DNA of 64,000 bases, taken from the NCBI RefSeq assembly GCF_013415425.1, contig NZ_JACBYC010000108.1, forward strand, positions 1 to 64,000, read 5' to 3'. Position 1 is the stretch's first letter, and each line of letters starts with the position of its first letter. Made by a program: the position numbers and the translations under genes. Source of the stretch: Gemella sp. GH3. GTDB taxonomy: Bacteria > Bacillota > Bacilli > Staphylococcales > Gemellaceae. This document shows positions 36,093-46,180 of this stretch, one piece after another. The notes under the pieces were generated by a model. It was given only the letters and a program-made list of their open reading frames with translations. It was not told the origin of the DNA and made no database searches.

Positions 36093-36671
36093 ATGTTTGA
36101 AGATAGAAAAAGAGGATGGATAGAATGCATATGTGGGAGTATGTTTTCAGGTAAGTCAGAAGAACTTTTAAGAAGAATTAAAAGAGGAGTTATAGCTAAA
36201 CAAAATGTTCTACTGTTTAAGCCTACTATTGATAATAGATATGAAGCAGGGAAAGTATCAACACATAATGGAAATAGCTATGATTCTATATGTATAGAAA
36301 ATTCAAAAGATATTTATAAATATATAAAAGAAGAAAAATATGATATTATAGGCATAGATGAAATTCAATTTTTTGATGAAGATATTGTATATGTAATTAA
36401 TAATTTAGCAAATAAAGGAATAAGAGTTATAGTAGCAGGTTTAGATATGGATTTTAGAGGAGAACCTTTTTATCCAATGCCAGAAATTATGGCAATAAGT
36501 GAAATAGTAACTAAATTACACGCAGTATGTAGTAAATGTGGTAGAGAAGCTAGTAGAAGTCAAAGATTATTAGATGGAAAACCAGCTAAATATGATGATG
36601 AAATTGTTGTTATAGGAGCTAGTGAATCTTATGAAGCAAGATGTCGTCATTGCTACGAAATAGATAGATAA
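36093..36671 (+). CDS. tdk: Thymidine kinase
   Basis: 192-residue type II thymidine kinase of the salvage pathway. P-loop [17 protein letters not shown], Walker B region [10 protein letters not shown], substrate loop DMDFRGEPF, and two zinc-binding pairs CSKC and CRHC. The ATG at 36093 has AGGAG at 36083-36087; an in-frame TTG at 36075 lies upstream of that site. It is followed 14 bases on by prfA, as in Bacillus. Confidence 0.97.
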   Translation: MFEDRKRGWIECICGSMFSGKSEELLRRIKRGVIAKQNVLLFKPTIDNRYEAGKVSTHNGNSYDSICIENSKDIYKYIKEEKYDIIGIDEIQFFDEDIVYVINNLANKGIRVIVAGLDMDFRGEPFYPMPEIMAISEIVTKLHAVCSKCGREASRSQRLLDGKPAKYDDEIVVIGASESYEARCRHCYEIDR

Positions 36672-36685
36672 TTTTAGGAGGTATT

Positions 36686-37774
36686 ATGGAAATATTAGGA
36701 CAACTAGAAATAGTTGAAGAAAGATATGAACGCTTAAATGAATTGCTTAGCGATCCAGATATAGTTAGTGATACAAAAAAATTAATGGATTATTCTAAAG
36801 AACAAAGATCTATAGAAAAAACAGTTTCAGTATTTAGAGAATATAAAAATATAATTAATCAAATTAAAGATACAAAAGAACTTCTTGATATAGAAGAAGA
36901 TAAAGAAATGCAAGAAATGATGAGAGAAGAGCTTAAGGAATTAGAATCTTCTGTAGATCCAATGGAAGAAGAATTAAAAATTTTGTTATTACCGAAAGAT
37001 CCAAACGATAGCAAGAACGTTGTAGTAGAGGTTAGAGGAGCAGCAGGTGGTGATGAAGCAGCTCTTTTTGCGGGTGATTTATTAAGAATGTATACTCGTT
37101 ATGCAGAAACACAAGGTTGGAAAGTAGATTTATTAGAACGTTCGGAAACAGGAATAGGTGGTATTAAAGAAGCTATATTTATTATTTCTGGCGATGAAGT
37201 TTATTCAAAAATGAAATTTGAGAGTGGAGCACATAGGGTTCAAAGAATACCTACGACAGAATCAAGTGGACGTATCCATACTTCTACAGCAACAGTAGTT
37301 GTATTACCAGAGGCAGAAGAAGTAGAAGTAGAAATCAATGAAAATGATATAAGAGTTGATACATTTGCATCAAGTGGAGCAGGTGGACAATCTGTTAATA
37401 CTACAATGTCGGCAGTTAGGTTGACACATATTCCAACAGGAGTAGTGGTATCCATGCAAGATGAACGTTCGCAAATAAAAAATAAAGAAAAAGCAATGAA
37501 AGTTTTACGTGCTAGAGTTTATGATAAATTCCAACAAGAAGAACAAGCTAAATTTGATGCGGAAAGAAAATCAAAAGTAGGAACAGGAGATCGTTCAGAA
37601 CGAATAAGAACATATAATTATCCGCAAAATCGAGTGACTGACCATAGAATAGGATTAACTATCCAAAAATTAGATCAGATAGTAGACGGAAAACTAGATG
37701 AGATAATGGAAGCTTTGCGTATAGCAGAGCAGACAGAAAAAATGGCAGAATTAAATAAAGGTGATGAATTATAA
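36686..37774 (+). CDS. prfA: Peptide chain release factor 1
   Basis: 362-residue factor that terminates at UAA and UAG. It has a coiled N-terminal domain, the stop-codon recognition block [19 protein letters not shown] containing the RF1-type PxT equivalent, and the catalytic GGQ in [12 protein letters not shown], followed by [22 protein letters not shown] precedes the ATG. The stop overlaps prmC, whose product methylates the GGQ glutamine. Confidence 0.98.
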   Translation: MEILGQLEIVEERYERLNELLSDPDIVSDTKKLMDYSKEQRSIEKTVSVFREYKNIINQIKDTKELLDIEEDKEMQEMMREELKELESSVDPMEEELKILLLPKDPNDSKNVVVEVRGAAGGDEAALFAGDLLRMYTRYAETQGWKVDLLERSETGIGGIKEAIFIISGDEVYSKMKFESGAHRVQRIPTTESSGRIHTSTATVVVLPEAEEVEVEINENDIRVDTFASSGAGGQSVNTTMSAVRLTHIPTGVVVSMQDERSQIKNKEKAMKVLRARVYDKFQQEEQAKFDAERKSKVGTGDRSERIRTYNYPQNRVTDHRIGLTIQKLDQIVDGKLDEIMEALRIAEQTEKMAELNKGDEL

Positions 37775-38622
37775 TGAGAAGAGAACAGGCTTTAGCAAAA
37801 GCTTGTTCTCTTTTGAGAGAACAAGGAAAAGAAGAGAGTATAGCAAGATTTTTATTGATGTACTTATTAGACGAGAAACCTAATAAATTTATTAATAAGT
37901 ATAAAGAAGATTTAACGAAAGAAATTATTGATAAATATTTTCTATTAATTAATGAACATATAAAATATAATAAACCTCTTAGTCATTTAGTAGGATTTGA
38001 TTATTTTTATGATAGAAAATTCAAAGTAACTACAGCCGTATTATCTCCTAGAATGGAAACAGAGGAACTTGTTTATAAAGTAGTAGATTATATAAGAAGT
38101 AACAATTTAAATAATATAAAAATATTAGATTTGTGTACTGGTAGCGGAATTATAGCAATTACTTTGAAAAAGGAATTATCGGACTTAAATATTAATGTAA
38201 CTGCTAGTGATATTAGTGATGAAGCTTTGCATATAGCAAAAAATAATGCTTTGTACCACAAAGAAAATATACAATTTATAAGATCTAATATTTTTGAAAA
38301 TATATACGATAATTTTGATATAATTGTATCGAATCCTCCGTATATTTCATATGATTATAAAGAAAATATGACGAGTGATGTTTTAGATTATGATCCACAT
38401 TTGGCATTGTTTGCAGAAGAAGATGGAATGTATTTTTATAGAGAAATATTAGAAAATGCAGTTGATTATTTAACTAATAATGGATTAATATTTTTTGAAA
38501 TTGGATATGACCAAAAAGAAAAATTAGAAAAATTGGCACATTTAAATAATTATGATGTAAATATTTATAAAGATATTAATGGAAGAGATAGAATAGCTAA
38601 GCTTAAAAATAAAATAAATTAA
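37774..38622 (+). CDS. prmC: Release factor glutamine methyltransferase
   Basis: 282-residue SAM-dependent enzyme that methylates the GGQ glutamine of release factors. The helical N-terminal domain is followed by the SAM-binding motif ILDLCTGSGIIAITL near residue 125 and the catalytic IVSNPPYIS near residue 187, where NPPY binds the target glutamine. Its ATG overlaps the prfA stop by one base. Confidence 0.97.
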   Translation: MRREQALAKACSLLREQGKEESIARFLLMYLLDEKPNKFINKYKEDLTKEIIDKYFLLINEHIKYNKPLSHLVGFDYFYDRKFKVTTAVLSPRMETEELVYKVVDYIRSNNLNNIKILDLCTGSGIIAITLKKELSDLNINVTASDISDEALHIAKNNALYHKENIQFIRSNIFENIYDNFDIIVSNPPYISYDYKENMTSDVLDYDPHLALFAEEDGMYFYREILENAVDYLTNNGLIFFEIGYDQKEKLEKLAHLNNYDVNIYKDINGRDRIAKLKNKIN

Positions 38623-38701
38623 TCACTTTACAAATAAATTCTATTAGTGTATTATATTTATGGCTAAAGCCAAATATAATTAACCTTTCGGGAGGTCCCA
38701 T

Positions 38702-39688
38702 ATGATAAATGATATGAGAATATTTGATTATGAAGATGTACAACTTATACCAAATAAGTGTATTGTTAATAGTAGATCAGAGTGTAGCACAGAAGTTATA
38801 CTAGGTAATAGAAGCTTTAAATTACCAGTAGTTCCAGCTAATATGCAAACTATTATTGATGAAAATTTAGCAGAGCAACTAGCTAGCAAAGACTACTTCT
38901 ATATAATGCATAGATTTAATCCAGAACGTAGATTAAATTTTGTAAAAAAAATGAAAGAATTAAATTTATTTTCTTCAATTAGTATAGGAATAAAAAACGA
39001 AGAATTTGATTTTGTTCTAGAATTAAAGAAAAATAATTTAGAGCCAGAATATATAACTATAGATATAGCTCATGGGCACTCTAATAAAGTGATAGAAATG
39101 ATTAAATTTATTAAAGAGCATTTACCTACATCATTTGTTATTGCTGGAAATGTAGGTACACCAGAAGCTGTTCGTGAATTAGAGAATGCAGGTGCTGATG
39201 CAACAAAAGTTGGTATAGGTCCAGGAAAGGTATGTATAACAAAACTAAAAACAGGATTTGGAACAGGTGGGTGGCAACTAGCTGCACTTAGATGGTGTAC
39301 AAAAGCTGCAAGTAAACCTGTTATTGCTGACGGAGGTATAAGAGATCACGGTGATATAGCAAAATCAATTAGATTTGGAGCTACATTTGTAATGATAGGA
39401 TCACTTTTTGCTGGTCACGAACAAAGTCCTGGAGAAACTATAGAAATAGATGGTAAGAAATATAAAGAATATTTTGGTAGTGCATCAGAATTCCAAAAAG
39501 GTGAGAGAAAAAATGTAGAAGGCAAGAAAATTTTAACTCTTCATAAAGGTGATATGTTTGATACTTTGATTGAGATGCAACAAGATTTACAATCATCAAT
39601 TTCGTATGCTGGAGGTACAGACGTATCTTCACTAAGAAAGGTAGATTATGTAATTGTAAAAAATTCAATTTTTAACGGTGATAGATAA
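38702..39688 (+). CDS. guaC: GMP reductase
   Basis: 328-residue enzyme converting GMP to IMP with NADPH. It begins with [17 protein letters not shown], has [13 protein letters not shown], then the catalytic loop [18 protein letters not shown] with the active-site Cys, and [16 protein letters not shown]. Absence of a CBS insertion distinguishes it from IMP dehydrogenase. GGGAGGT precedes the ATG; a probable promoter (TTTACA about 38627, TATTAT about 38650) and a small TGGC/GCCA hairpin lie upstream. Confidence 0.96.
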   Translation: MINDMRIFDYEDVQLIPNKCIVNSRSECSTEVILGNRSFKLPVVPANMQTIIDENLAEQLASKDYFYIMHRFNPERRLNFVKKMKELNLFSSISIGIKNEEFDFVLELKKNNLEPEYITIDIAHGHSNKVIEMIKFIKEHLPTSFVIAGNVGTPEAVRELENAGADATKVGIGPGKVCITKLKTGFGTGGWQLAALRWCTKAASKPVIADGGIRDHGDIAKSIRFGATFVMIGSLFAGHEQSPGETIEIDGKKYKEYFGSASEFQKGERKNVEGKKILTLHKGDMFDTLIEMQQDLQSSISYAGGTDVSSLRKVDYVIVKNSIFNGDR

Positions 39689-40028
39689 TTTAACATATAG
39701 ACCATTGATATAACTATGTGTATATCTTTATGATTTTAAAAAGTATACAAATGTCATAAAGATATATATATATATATATATAGTAATTTTATACGGAAAA
39801 ATTATTGTGCATGAACATATTATTTTTATATTAGTTTTTTGATTACAATTAACAATATTTGATAAAAAAATTCAGAAGGTCCTATATCTATTTTTAAAAA
39901 TTAGATAATAGTACACTAAAGAAAAAATATATTAAAAATTCTGAAAGCTATACTTTACCTAAATATAAGGATAAGAAGTTAAATCGAAAATAAAATATAT
40001 AAAATAGATTTCAGGGGGTTGCTAGAAA
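39689..40028. other. AT-rich intergenic region
   Basis: 340 bases with no gene. It contains the alternating AT tract at 39762-39782 and otherwise short A and T runs. No terminator with a convincing stem follows guaC, and no promoter for the next small gene is clear. Confidence 0.5.
39762..39782. repeat. Dinucleotide AT repeat
   Basis: Twenty-one bases of strictly alternating A and T. Such tracts can change length by slippage; it lies outside genes. Confidence 0.9.
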
Positions 40029-40250
40029 ATGAAAATAATTAAAGTTTTTAAATTCGGTAATAGGATATTATTAAGTTTAGATAATAATCTACCTGAATCA
40101 TTTAGAAATAATACAAAAGTATTAATTGATGATTTTATTTTAGAAGATGCAATAATTTCTATGGACTCTGAAAATAATAATCGTAAAAATGTATCGGTTA
40201 AATATGACGGAAAAGTGGATTTAGAGGGTAAAGAATTAATTTTAATTTGA
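40029..40250 (+). CDS. Small protein of unknown function
   Basis: 73-residue frame starting ATG behind AGGGGG (slightly long spacing) and ending in TGA. The sequence looks like an all-beta domain (IIKVFKFGNRILLSL, then KVLIDDFILEDAIISM) and is charged and soluble. I recognise no family. Codon use resembles neighbouring genes. A terminator hairpin at 40370-40400 follows. It is probably real but unproven. Confidence 0.5.
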   Translation: MKIIKVFKFGNRILLSLDNNLPESFRNNTKVLIDDFILEDAIISMDSENNNRKNVSVKYDGKVDLEGKELILI

Positions 40251-40369
40251 AAAAATAATATATAAACACCTACTATACGAGTAATTACGAATAGTGTTAA
40301 TATTTTTTACGATTGTAAATCAGTGAATTTAAGATGACTATATAATTGATTATTTAATAATTAAGTTTT

Positions 40370-40400
40370 AAGGGAGCAACGCTTTGTTACTCCCTTTTTT
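40370..40400 (+). terminator. Terminator
   Basis: AAGGGAG and CTCCCTT arms, with an inner AAC/GTT pairing, followed by six T. Confidence 0.85.
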
Positions 40401-40457
40401 ATTTTTCTTCGTCCTTTTCTAATTTTAAAGGATAAGCATATAGTATTTCGATTGAAG

Positions 40458-40990
40458 TTATTGTACAGGAACTTCAAATGTAGCTTTTTGTATTTTCTTA
40501 TTATTGTCATATTTTTCAAATATAACTTTAATAGTTTTACTTTCTGTAATTAAACCGTAAGCTTCTTGAGCTAGTACCCTCTGGTACAGATGCTGTATAT
40601 TTTTAGCTCCAGCAGGATATATTTTGCTACCTTTTTACCTTCATCTACGACTTGTTTAGGTGTAAAGAATAAATCTTGTATCTCTCCCGTATAACCTAGA
40701 TTTTCATACGTATAGGTTATAACAACAACTTGTGCAGGATTGTCTTCAGAAAATTGATTTCTTTCTGTCGTAGTTGTAACACTATCAGTTTTTAATTTCC
40801 ACTGCCCATCTACGACCCAATCTTCATTTAATCCGTAAACTTTATCTTTAGAAGTTTCTGTTTTATTTGATGAGCTAGAAGATGAAGATGAAGACTCTGT
40901 TGTTGACTTTGTTTCTTCTTTACTAGAGCATCCACTTATAATAACAGCATCTGATAATAATGTTGTTAATAAAATTTTAGATTTGTTCAT
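40458..40990 (-). pseudogene. Frameshifted lipoprotein gene (secreted beta-domain lipoprotein)
   Basis: The gene starts with a lipoprotein signal (lipobox IISGC, Cys 21) and a Ser-rich linker (nine serines in a row), then a domain with GLNEDWVVDGQWKLKTDSV and VVVITYTYENLGY. The starting frame stops at 40571, but the remaining homologous text continues in other frames. GSKIYPAGAKN is in a second frame, SVPEGTSS in a third, and EAYGLITESKTIKVIFEKY running to FEVPVQ and a TAA at 40458 in the second again. At least three indels are needed. This resembles DUF5067-type lipoproteins. It is a pseudogene unless the assembly has errors here. Confidence 0.8.
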
Positions 40991-41651
40991 AATAAAATCT
41001 ACTTTTAATATTATATTAATTTTTGTATTCTTTTTTGTTTTAATCGTATATATAGTTTAAATCAATAGTTTCGCCTTTAATTGTAACTTAAATGTATTTG
41101 TAACTATATAATGTTTACCTTTTATTTGAGATAAGTGGTTAAGCTTTTTTGCGAAATACTTTCTATTTCTGGAGGGCTATATTTTGCTATAAGTATATCC
41201 CTCTAATTTAAGTGATTAATAACTATTTTCTATAATTATAACTATTATTTTTGAATTTAGCAATATTTTTTTCAAAAATTACAAAAAAAAATAAAATACA
41301 ATAGGAGAGTATAATGTTATTTCAATGTTTATTAAGACCCTAGTTTTAAGAAAAGAAAAGGATATAATTCCTTTGAAGAAAGTAGTGAGTTGATGTTGAG
41401 TATAGGAAAATCTTACTTATATGAATAGCAAATATAACGATTGATAGAAACAAAAAGAAAAAGTCTTCTCGAAAGAAGACTAGCAAAAAATAAGTTTTTG
41501 TAAGGGACAAAGCCCTCTTACAATCCAAAGTACATCATATCATATTACATAGAAAAATGAAATATAGTTTCGTAAGCTGTTTAATATCTTTTTACTTTAT
41601 TATTGAAAAATATTTATATTATTGTAAGACATTTACTATTTCTCTTGATTA
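40991..41651. other. Intergenic region with two minus-strand terminator-like hairpins
   Basis: No credible gene. Two hairpins point to minus-strand transcription. The first is 41498-41523 (TTGTAAGGG with CCCTCTTACAA, one bulge). The second is 41462-41481 (AGTCTTCT and AGAAGACT), with a TTCG tetraloop when read on the minus strand and then TTTTTCTTTTT. A small RNA or remnant gene ending here is possible. Fragments near 41330-41490 read as broken Lys-rich peptide text on the plus strand, without a recognisable family. Confidence 0.45.
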
Positions 41652-41680
41652 TTGACAAATTAAAGATGTAATTGTATACT
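41652..41680 (+). promoter_or_regulatory. mutS2 promoter
   Basis: TTGACA (41652-41657), 17-base spacer, TATACT (41675-41680). Confidence 0.88.
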
Positions 41681-41711
41681 TTAACAATAAAAGTAGGCAA
41701 GGAGATAGCTT

Positions 41712-44045
41712 ATGGAATCATCAATTAATAAAAAATTGAATATAGATTTAGTGTTAAAAGATGTAGATAATTATTGTTATTCTGAACTATCAAAAGAAAG
41801 GTTTAAAAATTTAGAATATATAAAAGATTATAATAAATTAATTGCTATTCATAATGAAAATGAAGAAGTTGAAAAATTACTTAATAAGTATCCTAACGAA
41901 TTCAGATTAAAAATATATAATTATTATAATAGTATAAAGAAAGCTAAAATAGAAAGTATATTATCTGAAAAAGAATTATTTTATATTCTGCAAAATGTAA
42001 TTACTTATAGTAGATTTAAAAATAGATTTAATGATATAAAAAAATTAGAATCTGTAGATTATCCGTATATATCAAAATATATTGATAATATAGCAGATTA
42101 TAAGTGTTTGATTGATTACTTAAACAGAATAGTTGATGAGGATGGATATATTAGAGAAGATGCTTCTATTGAATTAAAAAGTATTAGAGATAGTAAAAGG
42201 AAATTAAAATCAAAGTCAGATAATATATTGAAAAATATAATTAGACGAAATACTAATAAATTAACAGAAGCAATTATTACAAAAAGAAATGATAGAGATG
42301 TTATTTTAGTTAAACCGGAATATAAAAATGATTTTGGTGGTATTATTCACGATGAATCAGCTTCAGGAAATACTTTTTATGTAGAACCTAGGGAAAATGT
42401 TATTATAAATAATGAAATTAGCATTCTTTCTCGTAAGGAAAAAGAAGAAATTTTAAAAATTTTACGTGAAGCTACTTCAGAGGTTGCAAACTTCGGAGAT
42501 GATCTTATATACTCTTTAGATAATTTTGCTAATGTAGAATTTATTTTTTCAAAAATTAATTTTGCTAATAATAAAGGATTTGTGAAACCTATTATGGTAG
42601 ATAGTCAATTTATAGACTTAAAGAAAGCTTATAATCCTCTTATAGAGCCCGATATTGTGGTGAAAAATGATATTTATCTAGATAATGACAAAGATTCTTT
42701 GATAATAACTGGACCTAACACAGGGGGAAAAACAGTTATTTTAAAGACAGTAGGTCTATGTGTAGCATTAGCACACTTAGGTTTATATATTCCTACTAAC
42801 GTAGATTCAAAAATAGGATACTATCAAGATGTATTTATTGATATAGGAGATAATCAATCAATAGAAAATAATTTATCAACATTTTCTTCACATATGACTA
42901 ATATCGTAGATATTTTAAAGAAAGTTAATAACAAAAGTTTAGTTTTATTAGATGAACTTTGTTCAGGAACTGATCCTAGTGAAGGTGCAGGGTTATCTAT
43001 GGCATTATTAAATAAATTCAAATCACTGGGAGCAACTGTATTATGTACAACTCATTATCCAGAAATTAAAGATTATTGTTTTAGATCAAATTATTATAAA
43101 AATGCTTCATTAGAATTTGATTTTGATTTATTAAAGCCCACTTACAAATTTATTATAGGATTACCAGGAAAATCTAACGCTATAAATATTTCGTATAAAC
43201 TTGGATTGGACGAAAATATTGTAGAGGAAGCTAATAGTTATCTTAAAGAAACAGAAAAAGAAAACAATATATTTATAGACAAGTTATATCAAAATATTCA
43301 AGAGTATGATAATAAGATTATTATTTTAAATAAAGAAATTAAAGAAGCAGAAAAAATAAAAAATACACTTAGTAATCATTTAGAAGATTATTATAAGTAT
43401 AAAGATAGTTTGTATGAGAAAATGTATAGTGAATTAAATCAAGATATTGAATTAAGAAAAGATAAACTTTTGAAAATATATACAGAATTTAAAGAAAGTA
43501 ATCAAAGTATAAAACAGCATGAATTCAATGAAGTTATAAAAGATATTGATAGCTATAAGGTTAATTTTTCTAATACAATATTTAATATAGAGGAAAATAA
43601 TAATGATAGTATAGTTATAGGTGATGATGTATTAGTTTTAAAATATAATCAACGAGCAACTGTTCTTGATATAAAAGGAGATGTGTTGCAAATAAAATTA
43701 GGATCTTTAAAATTAAATATAAAAAAATCAGAAGTTAAACCTTTGGCTAAAGAGAAGGTAAGAGAATCAAATTATATTAATATAAAAAATAATATAGGAA
43801 ATGTTTCTTTAGAAATAAATGTTATTGGTAAAAATACAGAAGAAGCATTAAGAGCGATTGATGAATATTTGGATAAAGTTTTATTAATGGGCTATGATTC
43901 ATTTACTATTATTCATGGAGTTGGTTCAGGAATTTTGAAGAAAAATATTGCAGAGCATTTGAAAAATAATAAATATGTAGGATCATATCGTAGTGGCGGA
44001 CAGAACGAAGGTGGTTTGGGAGTAACAATAGTTGAAATTGTATAG
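41712..44045 (+). CDS. mutS2: MutS2 ATPase with Smr domain
   Basis: 777-residue MutS-like protein lacking mismatch-recognition domains; family members suppress recombination or rescue collided ribosomes. The core and clamp helices lead to Walker A GPNTGGKT near residue 335, then IGDNQSIENNLSTFSSHM, Walker B LVLLDELCSGTDPSEG and TTHYPEIK. A coiled-coil and a C-terminal Smr domain (about residues 695-777, IIHGVGSGILKK and EGGLGVTIVEI) follow. The Smr start reads LEINVIGKNTEEA, so the LDxR motif of many Smr nucleases is not preserved. Own promoter; trxA follows as in Bacillus. Confidence 0.95.
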   Translation: MESSINKKLNIDLVLKDVDNYCYSELSKERFKNLEYIKDYNKLIAIHNENEEVEKLLNKYPNEFRLKIYNYYNSIKKAKIESILSEKELFYILQNVITYSRFKNRFNDIKKLESVDYPYISKYIDNIADYKCLIDYLNRIVDEDGYIREDASIELKSIRDSKRKLKSKSDNILKNIIRRNTNKLTEAIITKRNDRDVILVKPEYKNDFGGIIHDESASGNTFYVEPRENVIINNEISILSRKEKEEILKILREATSEVANFGDDLIYSLDNFANVEFIFSKINFANNKGFVKPIMVDSQFIDLKKAYNPLIEPDIVVKNDIYLDNDKDSLIITGPNTGGKTVILKTVGLCVALAHLGLYIPTNVDSKIGYYQDVFIDIGDNQSIENNLSTFSSHMTNIVDILKKVNNKSLVLLDELCSGTDPSEGAGLSMALLNKFKSLGATVLCTTHYPEIKDYCFRSNYYKNASLEFDFDLLKPTYKFIIGLPGKSNAINISYKLGLDENIVEEANSYLKETEKENNIFIDKLYQNIQEYDNKIIILNKEIKEAEKIKNTLSNHLEDYYKYKDSLYEKMYSELNQDIELRKDKLLKIYTEFKESNQSIKQHEFNEVIKDIDSYKVNFSNTIFNIEENNNDSIVIGDDVLVLKYNQRATVLDIKGDVLQIKLGSLKLNIKKSEVKPLAKEKVRESNYINIKNNIGNVSLEINVIGKNTEEALRAIDEYLDKVLLMGYDSFTIIHGVGSGILKKNIAEHLKNNKYVGSYRSGGQNEGGLGVTIVEIV

Positions 44046-44089
44046 AGAAAGTAGTAATATATAAACAACAAAAATTAAGGAGAATATAA

Positions 44090-44398
44090 ATGAGAGAAAT
44101 TACAGATAAAGAATTTTATGAATTATCAAAAAAAAGCTCAGTAACATTATTTGATTTTTGGGCACCATGGTGTGGACCATGTAAAATGTTAGCACCTGTA
44201 TTAGAAGAATTAGATGGAGAATTACAAAATATAGAATTTTGTAAAATAAATGTTGATTCTCATCAAGAAGCCGCTTCTGAGTATGGTGTTATGTCAATTC
44301 CAACTTTATTAGTAATGAAAGATGGAGAAGTTCTTGAAGAATTATCAGGATTTAGACCTAAAGATGCTTTAAAAGAAATTTTAATAAAATATAATTAG
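44090..44398 (+). CDS. trxA: Thioredoxin
   Basis: 102-residue disulfide reductase. FWAPWCGPCKMLAPVLEEL carries the CGPC active site; the cis-proline region reads VMSIPTLLVMKDG. AAGGAG precedes the ATG. It lies 44 bases after mutS2 and ends at a terminator. Confidence 0.98.
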   Translation: MREITDKEFYELSKKSSVTLFDFWAPWCGPCKMLAPVLEELDGELQNIEFCKINVDSHQEAASEYGVMSIPTLLVMKDGEVLEELSGFRPKDALKEILIKYN

Positions 44399-44404
44399 TT
44401 ATAA

Positions 44405-44442
44405 AAAATACGATGTTATAATTTAGCATCGTATTTTATTTT
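44405..44442 (+). terminator. trxA terminator
   Basis: AAAATACGATG (44405-44415) pairs with CATCGTATTTT (44427-44437), followed by T-rich sequence. Confidence 0.85.
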
Positions 44443-44592
44443 TGTTTTATATTTTGACTTTAGTTTATATATTTAAATTATAGGAAAAGAAATCGATAAA
44501 AAATACTATAAAAATCTAGAAATAGCAAGTAATTTGTGATAAAATTAATAAAGTACGTATTATTAATTATTTATATATAGAGGAGAAACAAA

Positions 44593-45546
44593 ATGTATAA
44601 TGAAGAAAAACCGTTGATGCTTTTTTCGCTAGATGCAAACATACCATTGGCAAAAAAAATTGCAGAATATTTAGGGATAGAACTTAGCAAATGTAGTGTT
44701 AAAAAATTTAGTGATGGAGAAGTATCTATAAACATTGAAGAAAGTGTACGAGGAAGTGAAGTTTTTGTCATTCAATCTACTAGTAGCCCTGTAAATGAAA
44801 GTTTAATGACTTTATTAATAATGATAGATGCTCTGAAACGAGCTTCTGTAGATACAATAAACGTAGTAATTCCTTACTATGGATATGCTCGTCAAGACAG
44901 AAAAGCTAGAAGTAGAGAGCCTATCACTGCTAAATTAGTTGCCAATCTTTTGGAAACAGCTGGAGCAGATAGAGTAGTTGCACTTGATCTTCATGCTTTA
45001 CAAATTCAAGGATTCTTTGATATACCTGTAGATCATTTAATGGCAGTACCTATTATTGCAAAATATTTTAAAGAAAAATTACCTAATTTAGATGACGTTG
45101 TCGTCGTTTCTCCTGATCATGGGGGGGTTACACGTGCTAGAAAATTAGCGGACAGACTAAATGCCCCTATTGCAATTATAGATAAACGTAGACCTAAGCC
45201 TAATGTAGCAGAAGTTATGAATATAGTAGGGAACGTTGAAGGAAAAAGTTGCATTTTAATTGATGATATAATTGATACAGCAGGAACTATAACACTTGCA
45301 GCCGCAGCACTTATGGAAAAAGGTGCGAAAGAAGTTTATGCTAGTTGCTCTCATGCAGTACTAAGTGGTCCAGCTATTGAGAGAATAGAAAAATCACCTA
45401 TAAAAGAATTAGTATATGCTAATACAATCGATATACCAGATGAGAAAAAACTTGACAAAATGAAACCACTTTGTGTAGGTGAGTTAATAGGTCAAGCAAT
45501 AGATAAAATTCATAATAACGAACCAGTTAGTGTATTATTTGAATAA
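44593..45546 (+). CDS. prs: Ribose-phosphate pyrophosphokinase
   Basis: 317-residue PRPP synthase supplying nucleotide, His and Trp synthesis. It has [66 protein letters not shown], and the PRPP loop [19 protein letters not shown] precedes the ATG. Followed by a short hairpin and pth. Confidence 0.98.
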   Translation: MYNEEKPLMLFSLDANIPLAKKIAEYLGIELSKCSVKKFSDGEVSINIEESVRGSEVFVIQSTSSPVNESLMTLLIMIDALKRASVDTINVVIPYYGYARQDRKARSREPITAKLVANLLETAGADRVVALDLHALQIQGFFDIPVDHLMAVPIIAKYFKEKLPNLDDVVVVSPDHGGVTRARKLADRLNAPIAIIDKRRPKPNVAEVMNIVGNVEGKSCILIDDIIDTAGTITLAAAALMEKGAKEVYASCSHAVLSGPAIERIEKSPIKELVYANTIDIPDEKKLDKMKPLCVGELIGQAIDKIHNNEPVSVLFE

Positions 45547-45557
45547 TATAAATTATT

Positions 45558-45580
45558 AAGGCAACCGAAAAAGTTGCCTT
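45558..45580 (+). terminator. Weak terminator between prs and pth
   Basis: AAGGCAAC (45558-45565) pairs with GTTGCCTT (45573-45580); the following T run is short, so it may only attenuate. Confidence 0.55.
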
Positions 45581-45615
45581 TTAAATTTTATAAAAATAAA
45601 GTTAGGAGCTTTTTT

Positions 45616-46173
45616 ATGAAAATGATAGTTGGACTTGGTAATCCAGGTAAGCAATATGCAAATACTAGACATAACATAGGATTTATGTTAGTAGATAAAT
45701 TTGCAGAAGAAAATAATTTTTATTTTGACAAAAATAAATTTAATGCAGATTATAGTATAGGATATGTTAATGGAATAAAGTATTTATTAGTAAAGCCAAC
45801 AACATATATGAATTTATCAGGAGAAGCCATAAGAAAATTTTATGATTATTTTGATTTAGAATTAGAAGATGTTCTAATAATTTATGATGATTTAGACACG
45901 AAAACTGCTAATTTTAGATTGCGTAATAGAGGAAGTAGCGGGGGGCATAATGGAATAAAAAGTACTATAAACCATTTAGGGACAGATAAATTTAATAGAT
46001 TAAAAATTGGAATAGATAGGCCTACCAATGGTATGAAAGTTGCAGATTATGTGTTAGGTAGGTTTACTAATGATGAGTTAAGTGAAATTGAAAAGATTTA
46101 CAAGAAATCTACTGATTGTATAAAAGATTTTGCAACTTTTTCATTTGCTGAATTAATGAATAAATATAATTAG
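45616..46173 (+). CDS. pth: Peptidyl-tRNA hydrolase
   Basis: 185-residue enzyme recycling peptidyl-tRNA. It starts MKMIVGLGNPGKQYANTRHNIGFM with the catalytic His in RHN; KPTTYMNLSGEA, IYDDLDT and GSSGGHNGIKS complete the active site. AGGAG at 45604-45608 supports the ATG at 45616; an in-frame start at 45574 lies inside the hairpin after prs. mfd follows at 7 bases, as in Bacillus. Confidence 0.97.
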   Translation: MKMIVGLGNPGKQYANTRHNIGFMLVDKFAEENNFYFDKNKFNADYSIGYVNGIKYLLVKPTTYMNLSGEAIRKFYDYFDLELEDVLIIYDDLDTKTANFRLRNRGSSGGHNGIKSTINHLGTDKFNRLKIGIDRPTNGMKVADYVLGRFTNDELSEIEKIYKKSTDCIKDFATFSFAELMNKYN

Positions 46174-46180
46174 GAGAATT

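Noticed and set aside
39762-39782. Phase-variable promoter repeat
   Set aside because: The AT tract does not sit between recognisable -35 and -10 boxes or inside a gene, so there is no evidence that length changes matter.
41346-41528. 60-residue minus-strand gene
   Set aside because: It is a low-complexity Phe/Leu-rich frame running through two hairpins, with a weak start and no ribosome binding site.
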